Positions 46,614 through 59,042 of a stretch of DNA of 64,000 bases are shown here, one piece after another (position 1 is the first letter of the stretch; each line of letters starts with the position of its first letter). The position numbers were made by a program, and so were the translations under genes. This stretch comes from Emydura subglobosa (taxonomy: Eukaryota > Chordata > Testudines > Chelidae). Where the stretch lies: the NCBI GenBank assembly GCA_007922225.1, contig ML679958.1, positions 58,794,838 to 58,858,837 on the forward strand. Direction: 5' to 3'. The notes under the pieces are model-generated. The model saw nothing but the letters and a program-made list of their open reading frames with translations, made no database searches and had not been told where the DNA came from.

Positions 46614-47103
46614 AAGGCCTTGTCTACACTACAAAATTAAGTCAACCTAAGTGAGGTCGATGTACCACCAACACAGTAATTTTCATGTCCACACTGTCCT
46701 CGTTCTGCCGATGGTGCATGTCCTCACCAGGAGCATTTGAACCAACTTAAGTGAGGCAGTGCGGGGGGCTGACAACTGGAGCTGTCACTCCCACACAGGG
46801 CTCACCACTGGAACCTGGCTGCCCCGAGCTGTTGGCCCTGGGCGGGGAGAGAGGGAAGCTCCAGTGGTGAGCCCCGTGTGGGGCAGACAGCCAACAGGTG
46901 ATGTAGGTAATGCAGTGTCTACACAGATGCCGTGTTGCCCTAACTACATTGACCTAAGTGCTACTCCTCTCGCGGAGGTGGAGTTATTATGTAGGGGTAG
47001 TGGGTGACTTACATCGGCTGGAGCAAGGTTATAGCGTAGATGCTTACAGAGTTAGGTTGACGTAAGCTGCCTCATGTTGACCTAACTCTGTAATATAGAC
47101 TGA
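46614..47103. mobile_element. hAT-like MITE with internal hairpin
   Basis: The left terminus 'aaggccttgtctac' continues with 'ttaagtcaacctaagt'. The right side has 'gttgacctaactctgtaat' and then atagac, its imperfect complement. Inside, 46791-46812 and 46860-46881 form an inverted repeat of 22 bp with one mismatch and a 47-bp loop. The element sits about 90 bp from the one at 46249-46522. No coding capacity. Confidence 0.7.
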
Positions 47104-47109
47104 GTCAAC

Positions 47110-49363
47110 GCCAGGGACAGAAACTGCATCCTCTCTCTGTGCTGTTCTTTATTTTTCTTCACTTTTGTGATTGTCTGGTTTTGTCTTTAAGGAAAACGGG
47201 ATCAGTCTTTAACAACAACAGCTCCAGCCCAGCTCAACTAATTTTTTCTCTTCTGCCCCGCCACCCAAAAGGACAGTTATTATCGGTTTTAAGATAACAC
47301 TGTTTAACACCATCTAAAAGACTGCCAAAAGGGTTTTTAGCTTCTAAAAACTCTCTACAGCTAAAGCCAATAGATATTGCTAAAATGGAAGCCTTAGTTA
47401 ATCTTTCACATTTCAAATGTTTCAACCGTTTTTCCCTTCCTTTCCTATATCTTTTATAAAACGTTGAAAGAATTTTTAATGGTGTTTGGTATAATACTAA
47501 TAATGGTGTTTGCTATAATACTGCTCAGTGGAGGGCCCTAGACTCCAGAACTCATTTTCTCCCATTGACTGAAAGAACCTGAGTTTCTTGGCCTTTCTAG
47601 CATCATGACATACCATAAGTAAAATACACCACATGAGCAAAATCCCTATCCTGGATTCCATTCATCTCATTTGCCCCATTATTGGAGTTGATAAGCCCTG
47701 GTGAGAGAGAGCATAGGAAGGAGCCACTCAGCAATCTTGCCAGACAGCTTCTCCCAGGTATTCACTGCAACGTTAGCTTTGCCAGTGCTGTAAATACAGA
47801 ATTCTGCTTGTTGACACAGACACGAGTTACTAAAATAGGTAAGAAATCCAGGTTCCTCTTGTAAATAAATTAAAAATTAACAGTGAATGCATGCAGTCCA
47901 TGGTTCATTCTTATTCATGCTAACAGCCTTGTTGAAGTAAATAGAACTAGTAGTGTGAGTAAGTATTACTCTGAGGAGTATGTGCTGCAGGATTTGGGCC
48001 TTCTTTTACAGCCTATCATTGAGGTTCCACAGTCAAAGATTGCTTCCAAAACGTCTCAAAAATAAAATGAAATAAAGGAATTATTGGGTGTTTTTGACCT
48101 GTGCCACTTCAGTAAATTTTCTAAACTGGTAGATTATTTTCTGAAACACCCTACGGGCAGTTGGTAGGCCAGTGACATCCCACAGCACCTTTAAGAAGCC
48201 ATGCCATGATCCTAATTTGTGTGGTCGTTTAGAATGAACATCTTTTCTAAAATAGGATTTCAGGCGATGCACATTATTTTAATCAGATGCTGCTGCGATC
48301 TTTGCAGCACAAATGACAGGGATCATTGGCAAGCTTTATTGAGTATGACTTAAATGTATTAGATTAAAAAGCACTCAGTTTAGCAGGTTGATTTTTCTGA
48401 TTTGGTTGGCTACTCCAGTCATCTCTCCCTTCCTCTCCTTGTATTATGATGAGGATGCCATTAAGCTGGAATGCAAAAAGACCTACGTCAGTTCATTCAG
48501 AGATCTAAAGGTGATCTATCCATGATTATATATTATAGTAATGAGCAGAGTTCCATATCTATCGTATCATAAATCTGAAATTAGATGCAAGAGACACTGG
48601 GAGTAATTTAGGGCCTAATAATCAGAAGGTCAGCCTCTCATTTTGCATGTACACTTCGCACCTGGAATTGAATTGCAGGCACAAATCAGAGCAATGAAGC
48701 CTCTAAACAGTTGCAGGAGTAAATCAGATAGTTACAGGTGCAAATATTCAAATATGTGTCTACATTTCATTTTGCAAGTGCAAAAGACCATACAAAAGTG
48801 CAAAAATTACACCTGCAAAAAGAAAGGCCAGATCCCAGTTCTTTAAAAATGTTAACCTTTGATTTTTGCTATTATAACTTGTAGTAGACTTATTTCTCCA
48901 TTAAAGGAAGAATTTCATATAGGGAAACCATTGAAGTACATAACACTTAAACATAAATCCCTTATATAACATAAAGAGCCTTTCATTCTGAATGCTACGA
49001 ATGCCATAGCTGTATCCTGTACCTTTTGAGCTCTATATGAGATTATCTGTTGACCTCAAGGAAAGCAAGAATGGGAATCATTGGCTTGCAGCTATCTCTC
49101 ACGTGACAAGCAACAACCAAGTCACAAGATGCTACAGGGAGGGAAAGTGTTGGTCAAGGACATGGTGAGAGCCCTTACTGTTGAAATCACACGTTGAACA
49201 GACAGGCCCTTGTTAAGGTCACATACAGAAGGCTCATATACAATACTCAATTTATCTATTTCTTCAGAAGGAACTTCTGAGTTAATCCAGCTATGATTAG
49301 AAGCTATGGTTTCAAGGATGTCAATGTCACCATTATAGGGATAATTGTACCTTTGTCACCCCT
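47110..49363. other. Non-coding stretch, no gene recognised
   Basis: A short direct repeat lies at about 47478-47522 ('aatggtgtttg' twice, each followed by 'ctataatac' or a variant). Otherwise unique AT-rich DNA. Open frames are short and without domain. Confidence 0.4.
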
Positions 49364-52300
49364 TAAGAACAGCCATACAGGATCAGACCAATGGTCCACC
49401 TAGCCCACTATCCTGTCTTCCAACAGTGGCCAGTGCCAGATGGTTCAGAGGGAAATAACAGAACAGGGTAATTATCAAGTGATCCATCCCCTGTCGTCCA
49501 CTCCCAGCTTCTTGCAGTCAGAGACTTAGGACACCCAGATCATGGGGTTGCATCCCTGACCATCTTGGCTAATGGCCAGTGATGGATCTATCCTCCATGA
49601 ACTTATCTAATTCTTTTTTGAACCCTTATATATTCTTGGCCTTCACAACATCCCCTGGCAACGAGTTCCACCGGCTAATGGCTTTGTGTGAAAAAGTATT
49701 TCCTTATGTTTGCTTTTAAACCTGCAGCCTAGAATGTCATGTGTTTTGTGAAGGGGGAAATAACATTTGCTTATTAACTTTCTCCACACCAGGCATGATT
49801 TTATAGACCTCTATCACATTCCCCCTTAGTCGTCTCTTTTCCAGTCATTTTAATTTCTCCTCATATAGAAGCTGTTCCATACCCCTAATCATTTTTGTTG
49901 CCTTTCTCTGTACATTTTACAGTTCTAATATATCTTTTTCTGAGATGGGGTGACCAGAACCGCCCACAGTATTCAAAGTGTGGGCGTATTTATTTATTTA
50001 TACAGTGGCATTATAATATTTTCTATCTTATTGTCTAAGCCTTTCCTAATGGCTCCTAACATTCTGTTAGCTTTTTTGAGTGGATGTTTTCAGAGAACTA
50101 GCCACAATGACTCCAAGATCTTTCTTGAGTGTTGACAGCTAATTTAGAACCTATCATTTTATATGTATAGTTGAGAGTATGTTTTCCAATGTTCATTACT
50201 TTCCATTTATCAACATTGAATTTCATCTGCCAGTCACCTAGTTTTGCGAGATCCCTTTGTAACTCAGTTTTGGACTTAACTATTTTGAGTAATTTTGTAA
50301 CGTCTGCAACCTTTGCCACCTCACTGTTTATCCCTTTTTCTAGATCATTTATGAGTATGTTCAATAACGCTGCTCCCAGTACAGACCCTTGGAAGGCTGC
50401 TCTATTTACCTTTCTCCACTATGAAAACTGACCATTTATTCCTACCCTGGTTTCCTATATATTAACCAGTTACTGATTCATGAAAGGCTCTTTACTCATC
50501 CCATTACTGCTTACTTTGCTTAAGAGTCTTTGGTGAGGAACATTGTCAAAGACTGAATGAAAGTGCAAGTATACTGTATCCACTGGATCACCCTTGTCCA
50601 CAAGTTTGTTGACCCTCTCAAAAAACTGATGAGTCATGATTTCCCTTTACAAAAGTCATATTAACACTTCACCAACATATTGTGTTCATCTGTGCGTCTG
50701 ATAATTCTGTTATTTCCTATAGATTCAACCAATTTGCCTGGTACTGCAATTAGGCTTACTGGCCTTTAATTGCCAGGATCACCTCTGGAGCCTTTTTAAA
50801 AAATTGGTGTCACATCCATCATTCATCAGGCATAGAGTCTGATTTAAGCAATAGGTTACATACCACAGTCAGTAGTTCTTCAATTTTATATTCGAGTTCC
50901 TTCAGAACTCTTGAATGAATACCATTTGCTCCTGGTGACTTATTACTGTTTAATTTATTAATTTGTTCCTAAACTTCCTCTATTGACACCTCAGTTTGGG
51001 ATGGTTCCTCACATTTGTCACCTAAACAGAATGGCTCAGGTGTGGGAATCTCCCTCACATACTCTGTATTAAAACTAATGTAAAGAATTCATTTAATTTT
51101 CCCACAATGGCCTTTTCTTCCTTAACTGCTCCTTTTACACCTTGATTGGCCAGTGATCCCACTAATTGTTTGGCAGGCTTCCTGCTTCTGATGTACTTTA
51201 AAAAATCTGCTGTTTAGTTTTTGTGTCATTCGCTAGCTGTTCTTCAAATTCTTTTTGGCCTGCTTTATTATACATTTACACTTGACTTGCCAGCATTTAT
51301 GTTCCTTTCTGTTTTCCTCTGTAGGATTTGACTTCCAATTTTTAAAGGATGCCTTTTTGTCACTAACTGCCTCTTTTACTCTGTTTAACCGTGTTTTTCT
51401 TAAATTTGGGGTATACATATAATTTGAGCCTTTATTATGGTGTTTTTAAATAGTTTCCATGAAGTGTGTAGGCATTTCACTCTGGTGACTGTTTCTTTTC
51501 ATTTCCATTTAACAAACCTCCTCATTTTTGTGTAGTTCCCCTTTTTAAAGTTAAATCTGCTACTATGATGGGTTTCTCTGGTAATTTCCTCCCTACCAGG
51601 ATGTTAAATTTAATTACACTATGGTCGCTATTACTGAGTGGTTCAACTATATTCACCTCTTGGGCCAGATCCTGTGTTCCACTTAGGATTAAATCAAGAA
51701 TTGCCTCTTCCCTCATAGGTTCCAGGACTAGCTGCTCCATGAAGCAGTCATTAATGGTGTCTAGAAACTTTATCTCAGCATCCTGATCTAAGTACCCCGA
51801 GTCAATAGGTGGGTAGTTGAAATCCCCCATAATTATTGAGTTTTCTATTCTTACAGCCTTTCAGTTTTCCCGGAGCACCTCACAATCACCATCACAATCC
51901 TGGTCAGGTGGTTGGTATTATATTCCTATTGCTATACTCTTATTATTCAGGCATGGGATTTCTATCCATAGAGATTCTATGGCACAGTTTGATTCATTTA
52001 AGATATTTACTATATTTGATTCTGTGCTTTCTTTCACATATAGTGCCACTCTCCCACCAGCATGAACTACTCTATCATTATTATATATTTTATACCCTGG
52101 TATTACCATGTCCATTGATTAACATCGTTCCACCAAGTTTCTGTGATGCCTATTATATCAATATCCTCATTAAATTCCAAGCACCGAAGTTCATCCATCT
52201 TAGTATTTAGATGCTTGAATGCTTCTTGCATTTGTATATAAGCACTTATAAAATCTGTCAATATTTAGTTGTCTGCCATCATGTGATGTAATTGAATGGG

Positions 52301-53530
52301 ACTCTTTTTCATTTGATTTTCTCTTCAGTTCCTACCTGTATTTTATCAAAATCTATCCCATCCTTTCCTCTTGGATAGATACAAAGTATCCCCTCTAATA
52401 AATCCTTCCCTAATGGATGTGTCTGTCCAAACCGTGTGCTCCTCCGCACCTGTTGGCTTTCCCCCAGCTCTTTATTTAAAAACTCCTCTATGACCTTTTA
52501 AATTTTACATGTCAGCAATCTGGTTCCATTTTGGTTTAGCCCATCCTTCCTATATAGGTTCCTCCTTTCCCAAATGGCTCCCCAATTCCTAATAAACCTA
52601 AATCCCTCCTCCTGATATTGTCTCAACCACAAACTGAGACCCTGCAGTTCATGCTGTCTAACTGGCCCTGTGTGTGAATCTGGAAGCCTTTCAGAGAATG
52701 CTACCTTGGAGGTCATGCACTTTAATCTCTTTCCTAGCAGCCTAAATTTGGTGTTCAGGAAGTCTGTCCTACCTTTCCCTATGTCACTAGTACCTACGTG
52801 TATCATGACCACCAGCTCCTCCCCAGCACGACACATAAGTGTATCTAGATGTCTCAAGAGGTCTGCAATCTTTGCACCAAGCAGGAAATTCACCAAGTGG
52901 TTTTCCCAGTCATCATAAACCTAACTATCTAGATTCCTAATAATCAAATGTCCTATTACTATTACCTGTCTCTTCCTAATAACTGAGGTTCTGTCCTCCA
53001 AAGAGATATCCTCAGTGCTAGCAGATATCATGACATAATCTGGAAGGAGGTTTTTGAACTATGGGATCATTTCCCTCCATTCCAACTTGATGTTCTCCTT
53101 CCCTGATACTTTCATCCGCCTCAACAGCACAGAGGCTGTCAGACTTGGGATGGGACCACTGTGCCCTGGAAAGTCTCCTATGTACTTTTCTGTCTCCTTT
53201 AACTCCTTCTGTTCATCCCCTCTGATCTCAAGAGCCCGTACTTGGTCTCTGAGGGCCATGAGTTGCTTGCACCGAATGCACACGTATGATACCTGTCGAC
53301 AGGGGCAGTAAAATAAACTGCACAACTCCCACTCTGCAGCTGGACCTTTACCTGCATTATTTTTATTCTTGCAGGAGGGGTTGTTTGTTTTTTGGAAGGT
53401 GATTATTGGCCTATGTTTAGAGAATGTTTATTAGGTGTATCTGACTCTCACACCCCATCTCTAAACTCCCTTGCAAAACTCCCCTGTTTGCTGCTCCTGT
53501 TTGCTAGCTCCTCTGGTCTCTGAGTGTATC
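49364..53530 (-). mobile_element. Near full-length CR1 LINE, inactive
   Basis: About 4.2 kb on the - strand, reading right to left. At 53325-53059 lies ORF1 N-terminal sequence with closely spaced cysteines (CSLFYCPCRQ, then CIRC). At 52896-52498 lies the ORF1 esterase-like part (VMIHVGTSDIGKG). At 52115-51918 and 51830-51522 lie pieces of the ORF2 endonuclease (GGRVALYVK; GDFNYPP; SNSDHSVIKF). At 51418-51233 lies the linker before reverse transcriptase. At 50364-50098 lies the catalytic region, in which the expected FADDTKL reads VADVTKL. Stops and shifts separate all pieces. The 3' end at 49364 is of the 'aagaacagccatacaggatc' type, different from the 'tcatagaatcatag' type elsewhere in the window. 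The right-hand edge is approximate. Confidence 0.9.
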
Positions 53531-53539
53531 CCCCTCAGG

Positions 53540-54600
53540 GGTTAGGCCTCATGCCTTCACCACACCTGGGGGTGGAATTTCACAATTCTCTCACTCTTAG
53601 ACTGGGCCCAGTGCCACAGTGTTCTATCAACTATGATTACCCAGCAGGCCCTACTTGGTTCAGTACCTGCTATTCTTGCCTTTGAGAGCTTGTGACCAGT
53701 GGTGAATACAGTGGCCAGGCAACCTTCTTAAACCAAGGTATTGTTTAATCTGAACAGCAGGAGCACAGTATAACATAACAGAGAAAAGGATTTTTATACA
53801 ACCATAGGTCTACATCAATGTGTATCTTACCTTAAATACTACCATCCTGTGGAAGTGGGCCAGGAAGGTACTGCTTCTTCAGACCCTCCATCGTGATTAA
53901 TTATGTTTTTATTATTTGTATTATCATAGTGCCCTATGGGTCTCAGCTCCTGGACCACTATACTATAAACAAAAAGATGACCCCAACCAAAAGACAAAGT
54001 ATATGACAAGAGACAACAGATACATACAGAAAGATTGGCAGTGTCTGTCTCTCTGTCAGTTTGTTCTCTGCAAACAGTTCCCTGATGACTGCCTCTCCCC
54101 TCTTTCTAGAGAGTAACTTTTTAACTGATTAGTCTCCTTTTGAGCATTTGGCTCACAGCCTGGGTAAAATAAGTTTCGTAACTTTGGCTGAACCTGGAAG
54201 TATCATCCTCCCAGTTAATAGTTCTGGCACTTTGTGACCTCCTCCCCCACCATGTTTACCAGGCGGTTGCTTATCTGGAGCTGTTGTGTTGCCTTCCAAC
54301 TGGTTTCCTAACAGTCCTGCTAATAACTAAATCAACATATGCATGCAGTAAACATTCCAATAATTCAATATGGCCATACAGTAACAATCTCAATAACCAG
54401 GTCACATGCAGCATTCATAAGTTACAGATCAGCCACCCGTCCTTCAGTCCATCATGATGCTCAGACCACTAACATAACCTCTCCAAATCACCATATAATG
54501 ATGATACGCATATATTTGATTAAAATCAGGGGTTTTCCCTTTCCTTCCTGACCCTACAATGAACACAATGCTAACTTTGTGACATCAAGATCACGTACAT
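53540..54600. other. Unassigned stretch with an L2/MIR-like insert
   Basis: Between about 53900 and 54065 is a repeat with 'gacaagagacaacagatac', of the same broad kind as 2613-2815. The DNA on either side (53540-53890 and 54070-54584) may be the two halves of an older dispersed element ending ...gctaactttgtgaca. No target duplication could be matched, and no gene is recognised. Confidence 0.35.
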
Positions 54601-54609
54601 GGTAACAGA

Positions 54610-56435
54610 TTGTAATTCCACAAACACAGGTTTATGACTTCACTGCTGGATCAGGGTGGAGAAATTGTACATGAAAATGTTCTTATTCAAATACAGATAC
54701 CTGAAGTAATAGGAAGGGGAAGAGGGACAATTAATGCTCAAGTGAATTGCTCTTGCTTAACTTTCCCCAAGTTTATTACAGTGTAGAATTCCCTGTTTAA
54801 GGTCTCTTGGAGTGAAAAATATAGGCCTTCTTAAAGAGCAACTTTCATGGAGGTTACACGGGAAAGAAATATACCATGACTCATTTATGGGATTGTGATT
54901 AGCCAATTGCAGCCATTAGGCTAAGGATGAAGAACAATCTTTAAAAAATTGTGCCTAATAATACTGACACGGAACTTTTCATCTTCACAGCCTGTTACAA
55001 ATTAATCCTGTGAGACAGGCAAATTAGTATTATTATCCCCATTTTTCAGGTGGGTACAGAAGTGGTGCTGTTGCACATAGAGTTGGCCAGAAAATGTTTT
55101 TTATTTTGTTTTAATTTGAGGAAAATTCTGGCTTTTAATGAAAAAAATGAAAACATTTTGGATTTTGTTGAAAATTTTCAGTTTTCAAATGTTTGGTTTC
55201 TCCAGGAAATCTGAAAATGTTTGAGGAAAGCAGACACTTCCTGTGCTTTTTTGTTTTAGTTGAATACTCCATTAAAGTCACTGGGACTTAAGCACATGTT
55301 TCAAGTTAAGCACATATTTGAGTGCTTTGCTGAACTGGGGCCCAAAGCAAACCAATCTAAGCACCACAGAGACCTCTCACCCTTAGTGAAATGAAATGTA
55401 ATGTAATGAGGATTTAAATTAATACATTTAATCTGTGTTACATAAGAGAATGTTATTATTTGGCTAAAATTAAATACTATGAGATTTAGTAAAAAACAAA
55501 AATCTAAAAGGAAAACTGAAAGAAAATCATCATGATTCAGTGATATATGTTTAATCAGCTTTTGAGTCTGCATGCATTGAAAAGTAGGGGCTCCTCCGGG
55601 CCCCACAATTTTAATCAGCTTTCATGTATGTGGCTACATCTGACAATGAAAATATTTTCTTTGTGATCCAAGTCTGCAGTGTTATTTCCTAATATGCAAT
55701 TTGCTTTTAGCTAGAAGTAGCTGGTGAAATTAAGTTGCAAGCAACCAAGCTTGAAGCAATATTGCAAATGTCATTAGAGGTTACTTACAATACTGTACAC
55801 CTTTTGGGATAATATAGTCTAGTGTAAAGAGCAGATGCCAAACAATATCTTTGCTGTGGATTTCCCTGCTGCCCCAGCAGCTTGGCTAAATTATAGCATT
55901 GCTCCCCTTACCTTCAGAATGGAACTTTAATTTTAAATTTCACAAGACCAGTATTCTGGGAACAAACAAAAACAAATGACAAAGTAAATCAAGGGGGGTG
56001 GGGCGGGAAATGACAGATAGTTGGTCCAGCGACTTCCACATCTTAGAGATGTTCACTTGATTTCATGTGTGTTACAATCTCAAAGTGGCCAGAGCTATCT
56101 TAGTGTATTATAGTCATGGCAGTTGAGGCATGAAAGCTGGCTTCCAATTTTCATTTTAACCCTTTGAAATCCAAAATGGAAAAACATAAAAAAGAAAAAA
56201 ACCAAGTAATAGCAGATATAAAATGTAAGCATGTTGTCTGGGCTCTGGCCTGCAAAGTGCACAAGCAAAATATTCCTATACCTGTATCATTTCTCTGAAT
56301 AAACAGTAACAACATGGAGATTACTGAGCATGAAATTAACACATTAAAGTTTGACAGCACTTATATTCACTGGCAAGAATGACCTATACTGAAAGGAGAT
56401 CCATATAGCAACACCACACCTGTGTACTTCGTGCT
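54610..56435. other. Non-coding stretch with small repeats
   Basis: A MIR scrap lies at 54985-55065 ('attattatccccatttttca'). An A/T fold-back block lies at 55085-55200. A type C fold-back lies at 55265-55345 ('ggacttaagcacatgtttc' ... 'gtgctttgctgaactgggg'). No gene is supported. Confidence 0.45.
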
Positions 56436-56439
56436 CTCG

Positions 56440-56625
56440 CTGGCAAAACTCGGAGTGATTGGATGTCTTTCCGAAAGACATGCTTCAGCTCAGCAAGGAG
56501 TTTGGGGCTTGATGCAAGAATCAGTGGGTGAAATTGCATGGCCCCTTCTTTTTTCCCCCAAGAGCTCAGACTAGATGATTATCCTGGTCCCTTCTGGCCT
56601 TAAAATCTACTAATCTATTAATCCA
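56440..56625 (+). mobile_element. CR1 LINE 3' tail, old subfamily
   Basis: The block runs from 'ggatgtctttccgaaagac' to 'tcccttctggccttaaaatc', ending near 'ctactaatctattaatc'. It is a short, diverged CR1 3' end on +. Confidence 0.85.
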
Positions 56626-56629
56626 ATAC

Positions 56630-57244
56630 AGGGGTGATGGGCTGACTGGCACAGGAGGCTTTATACTAGCAGAGAGTTCTCCTGCATAGGGGGAATTCTC
56701 TACTGGCCTTCTTCAGTGGTGCAAAGTAGCATTAGCAGACCAGAGAATCTGGCCCGGATTGATTTCAGTAGAAATTACATCTGTATAAAGGTTGCAGGAT
56801 TGGGCTGGTGTGAGAAGATCTTCTGGGCATTGTACTCAAGGAATACCTAGAAATCTGTCTCTTTTCAAGCTGCATCTTATAAGATTTCCATTGTTTCCAC
56901 TACAGTAAAGTATTTTAATGCAGTTTCTTGAATAACACATTAGAGATTTAATAAATGGTGTACTGCAGAGGCGTAGCCAGAACTGATTTTTTGGCAGGGC
57001 CTGTGGTTGACATGGGTGGGCACAAGCCTTGTGTCACAAGCGAAACAGAGGCTGATAAACACGCAGGATGAATTGCTTAAAATCTGATTGAGTGGGTCTG
57101 CTTTCAAAGTGGGTGGGCCGTGTAGCTATTGGGGTAATGGTCTAGAGGGAGGTGTGGTCTGACAGAGGACTGGCAGACAGGAACTTCTGAACTGCAATCC
57201 CACAATCCCCAAACATTGATTCCCTCTTTGACTTTGGGTCAGTG
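56630..57244. other. Non-coding stretch, no gene recognised
   Basis: Unique-looking sequence, with a possible dispersed repeat around 56965-57130 ('gaggcgtagccagaactg'). No coding evidence. Confidence 0.35.
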
Positions 57245-57570
57245 AAACCTTTCTGCCTCAGTTTCCCTCTGTATAAAATGATCCTGGGAGTAATAATAGG
57301 ATAGCAAATCATTTAAGTTTTCATTATGCGGTATGGCATGGACCCTCAGAATTTCACAGCAGCTGTAGGGATAGATCTCAGATCCTCCTACTCTAAAACT
57401 GTACTCCCTTATCACTTGAGTTAAAGAAGAACTTGACAGCATAGTACACCCATCCAGACTAGAGAAGTGATATATATACACACAGAGCTGGTTCATTACA
57501 ATACTTGCCTACCTCGCAGGGATGTCGTGAGAATAGGTTAATGTCTGTAAAGCACCTTGAATAACTCCAG
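57245..57570 (-). repeat. MIR SINE split by an insertion
   Basis: The two ends are halves of one MIR on the - strand. The left half is 57245-57305 ('tgcctcagtttccctctgta'); the right half is about 57497-57570 ('acttgcctacctcgcaggg', then 'gtaaagcaccttgaat'). About 190 bp of other DNA sits between them at the point where MIR should be continuous. The insert has no recognised termini. Confidence 0.6.
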
Positions 57571-57574
57571 GTAA

Positions 57575-59042
57575 TTTTATCATTATAGTTCAATTCCTTA
57601 CTTTTTAAAAGCTTTGAAAATCATCCTTGCTCGTGTTAGCATGTCAGAGATTTAACAGAAAAGGTATAGATCATTTAATAGCAAGCTAGGAACCGATGAA
57701 ATGTGTGTACATAGTATGCATGTATATTTGTGTGTGCATGCATGCATGTGTGTCTGTAATATCTTAGTCAAAGCAGACATTTAATAGCCCACAATTTTTA
57801 TTTCTCTTTCAGAAAAATCACCCTCCAGTCTCTAGTGCATTGTTCACCCTATTAATAAACACCTGGCAAACACAACTCACTAGTGACAATGTTATTCAGA
57901 CTGAATATGGAATGAGAATAATCATGACTTGTAAAATTACTGCAAGCTGACTTTCTCATTAAAATTTCATTAATGTCTTTTTTCTGATTCTGCTAAATCT
58001 GGTATTTTTAAAAGCATCTCACTCTATTATATTTCCATTAACATTAACCATCATATTAATAGCTCTGTAATATGCACTAGTACGTCTGTGCTGTTAATGA
58101 GAAAAAAAATCCAGAAACACAGCTATGCTGTGCAAAATAAATAATAATGATAACACTTTGTATTCTTCCCATGAACGTACTTTAAAGACTTCAGCAGGGT
58201 TCCAACCTGTTTTCAAAGTTCTGATTTGTTTAGAAACAAAATGGCACTAAGATAAGATTACTGAGCACAACCAGTATCTGCCTGACAAAAAATGTAAGTG
58301 GATACAGTCAAACGGCCATTTCTTTCTCTCTTCTTCGTCTTCTCTACTCTTCTTCCTCCAGTTCCACTGGGAGCTGCCCTATTGCAGTACCCTTTCATCA
58401 ACTGGTAGGACAGGCATTCATGCGAGTGACTCTTTGGAACTTGCTTGGTAGACCTTGGTCGGCAGAGGTTTCTATAAGGGCAATGCAGCTCAGACCCTCT
58501 GCCTCTAGACGCTGATTACATCAACTCTGTGACATGCAATCCTTGGCTTGATGAGCGGGCTCCCTCCCAAATCCCAGCGTGCCCCTTTGAAATTCAGTCT
58601 CTCTTTTCATATTAACAGCCCCTTGCTGCGGCACTGCACAGTGAATGAAACAGTTTGAAATGTTGAACGGGGCAAAAGGATCCTCAATACACATCCTAAA
58701 GGGTATGGTTCAGCTCCTGTGAAAGTCAATGGAAAAACTCCCAGATGTCAGTGGAAGTTGTGTCAGGCCCATATTCTTTTGTTAATTTAATTATGTTGTT
58801 GGTTGCCTAAAGAAACCTGACAGGCCTGATTCTAATCTCAGTCCAGTGCAAACCAGGAGTAATTTCATTAGGGGCTTAATGGAGTGTCAGCAGTGTAAAA
58901 TCTCTGTAAGACTCCATTCAAGCAAAGCATTTAAGCATGTACTTAACTTTAAGCATGTGAGTTCTCACTCTGAAATCAATGGGGCTTCTCACATGCTTAA
59001 ATATCCTGCTAAATCAGGGCTGAAACAGCATTAGAATCAGGC
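57575..59042. other. Non-coding stretch with TG-rich run and fold-back
   Basis: At 57702-57756 alternating TG/CA steps with 'gcatgcatgcatg' form a run of the kind that can adopt Z-form DNA. At 58890-58995 lies a type C fold-back ('agcaaagcatttaagcatg' ... 'ctcacatgcttaaat') with an 'aaatcaatgggg' core. No gene is recognised. Confidence 0.5.

Noticed and set aside
53059..53311. 85-codon + frame opposite CR1 ORF1
   Set aside because: It is the antisense shadow of the CR1 ORF1 cysteine-rich segment.
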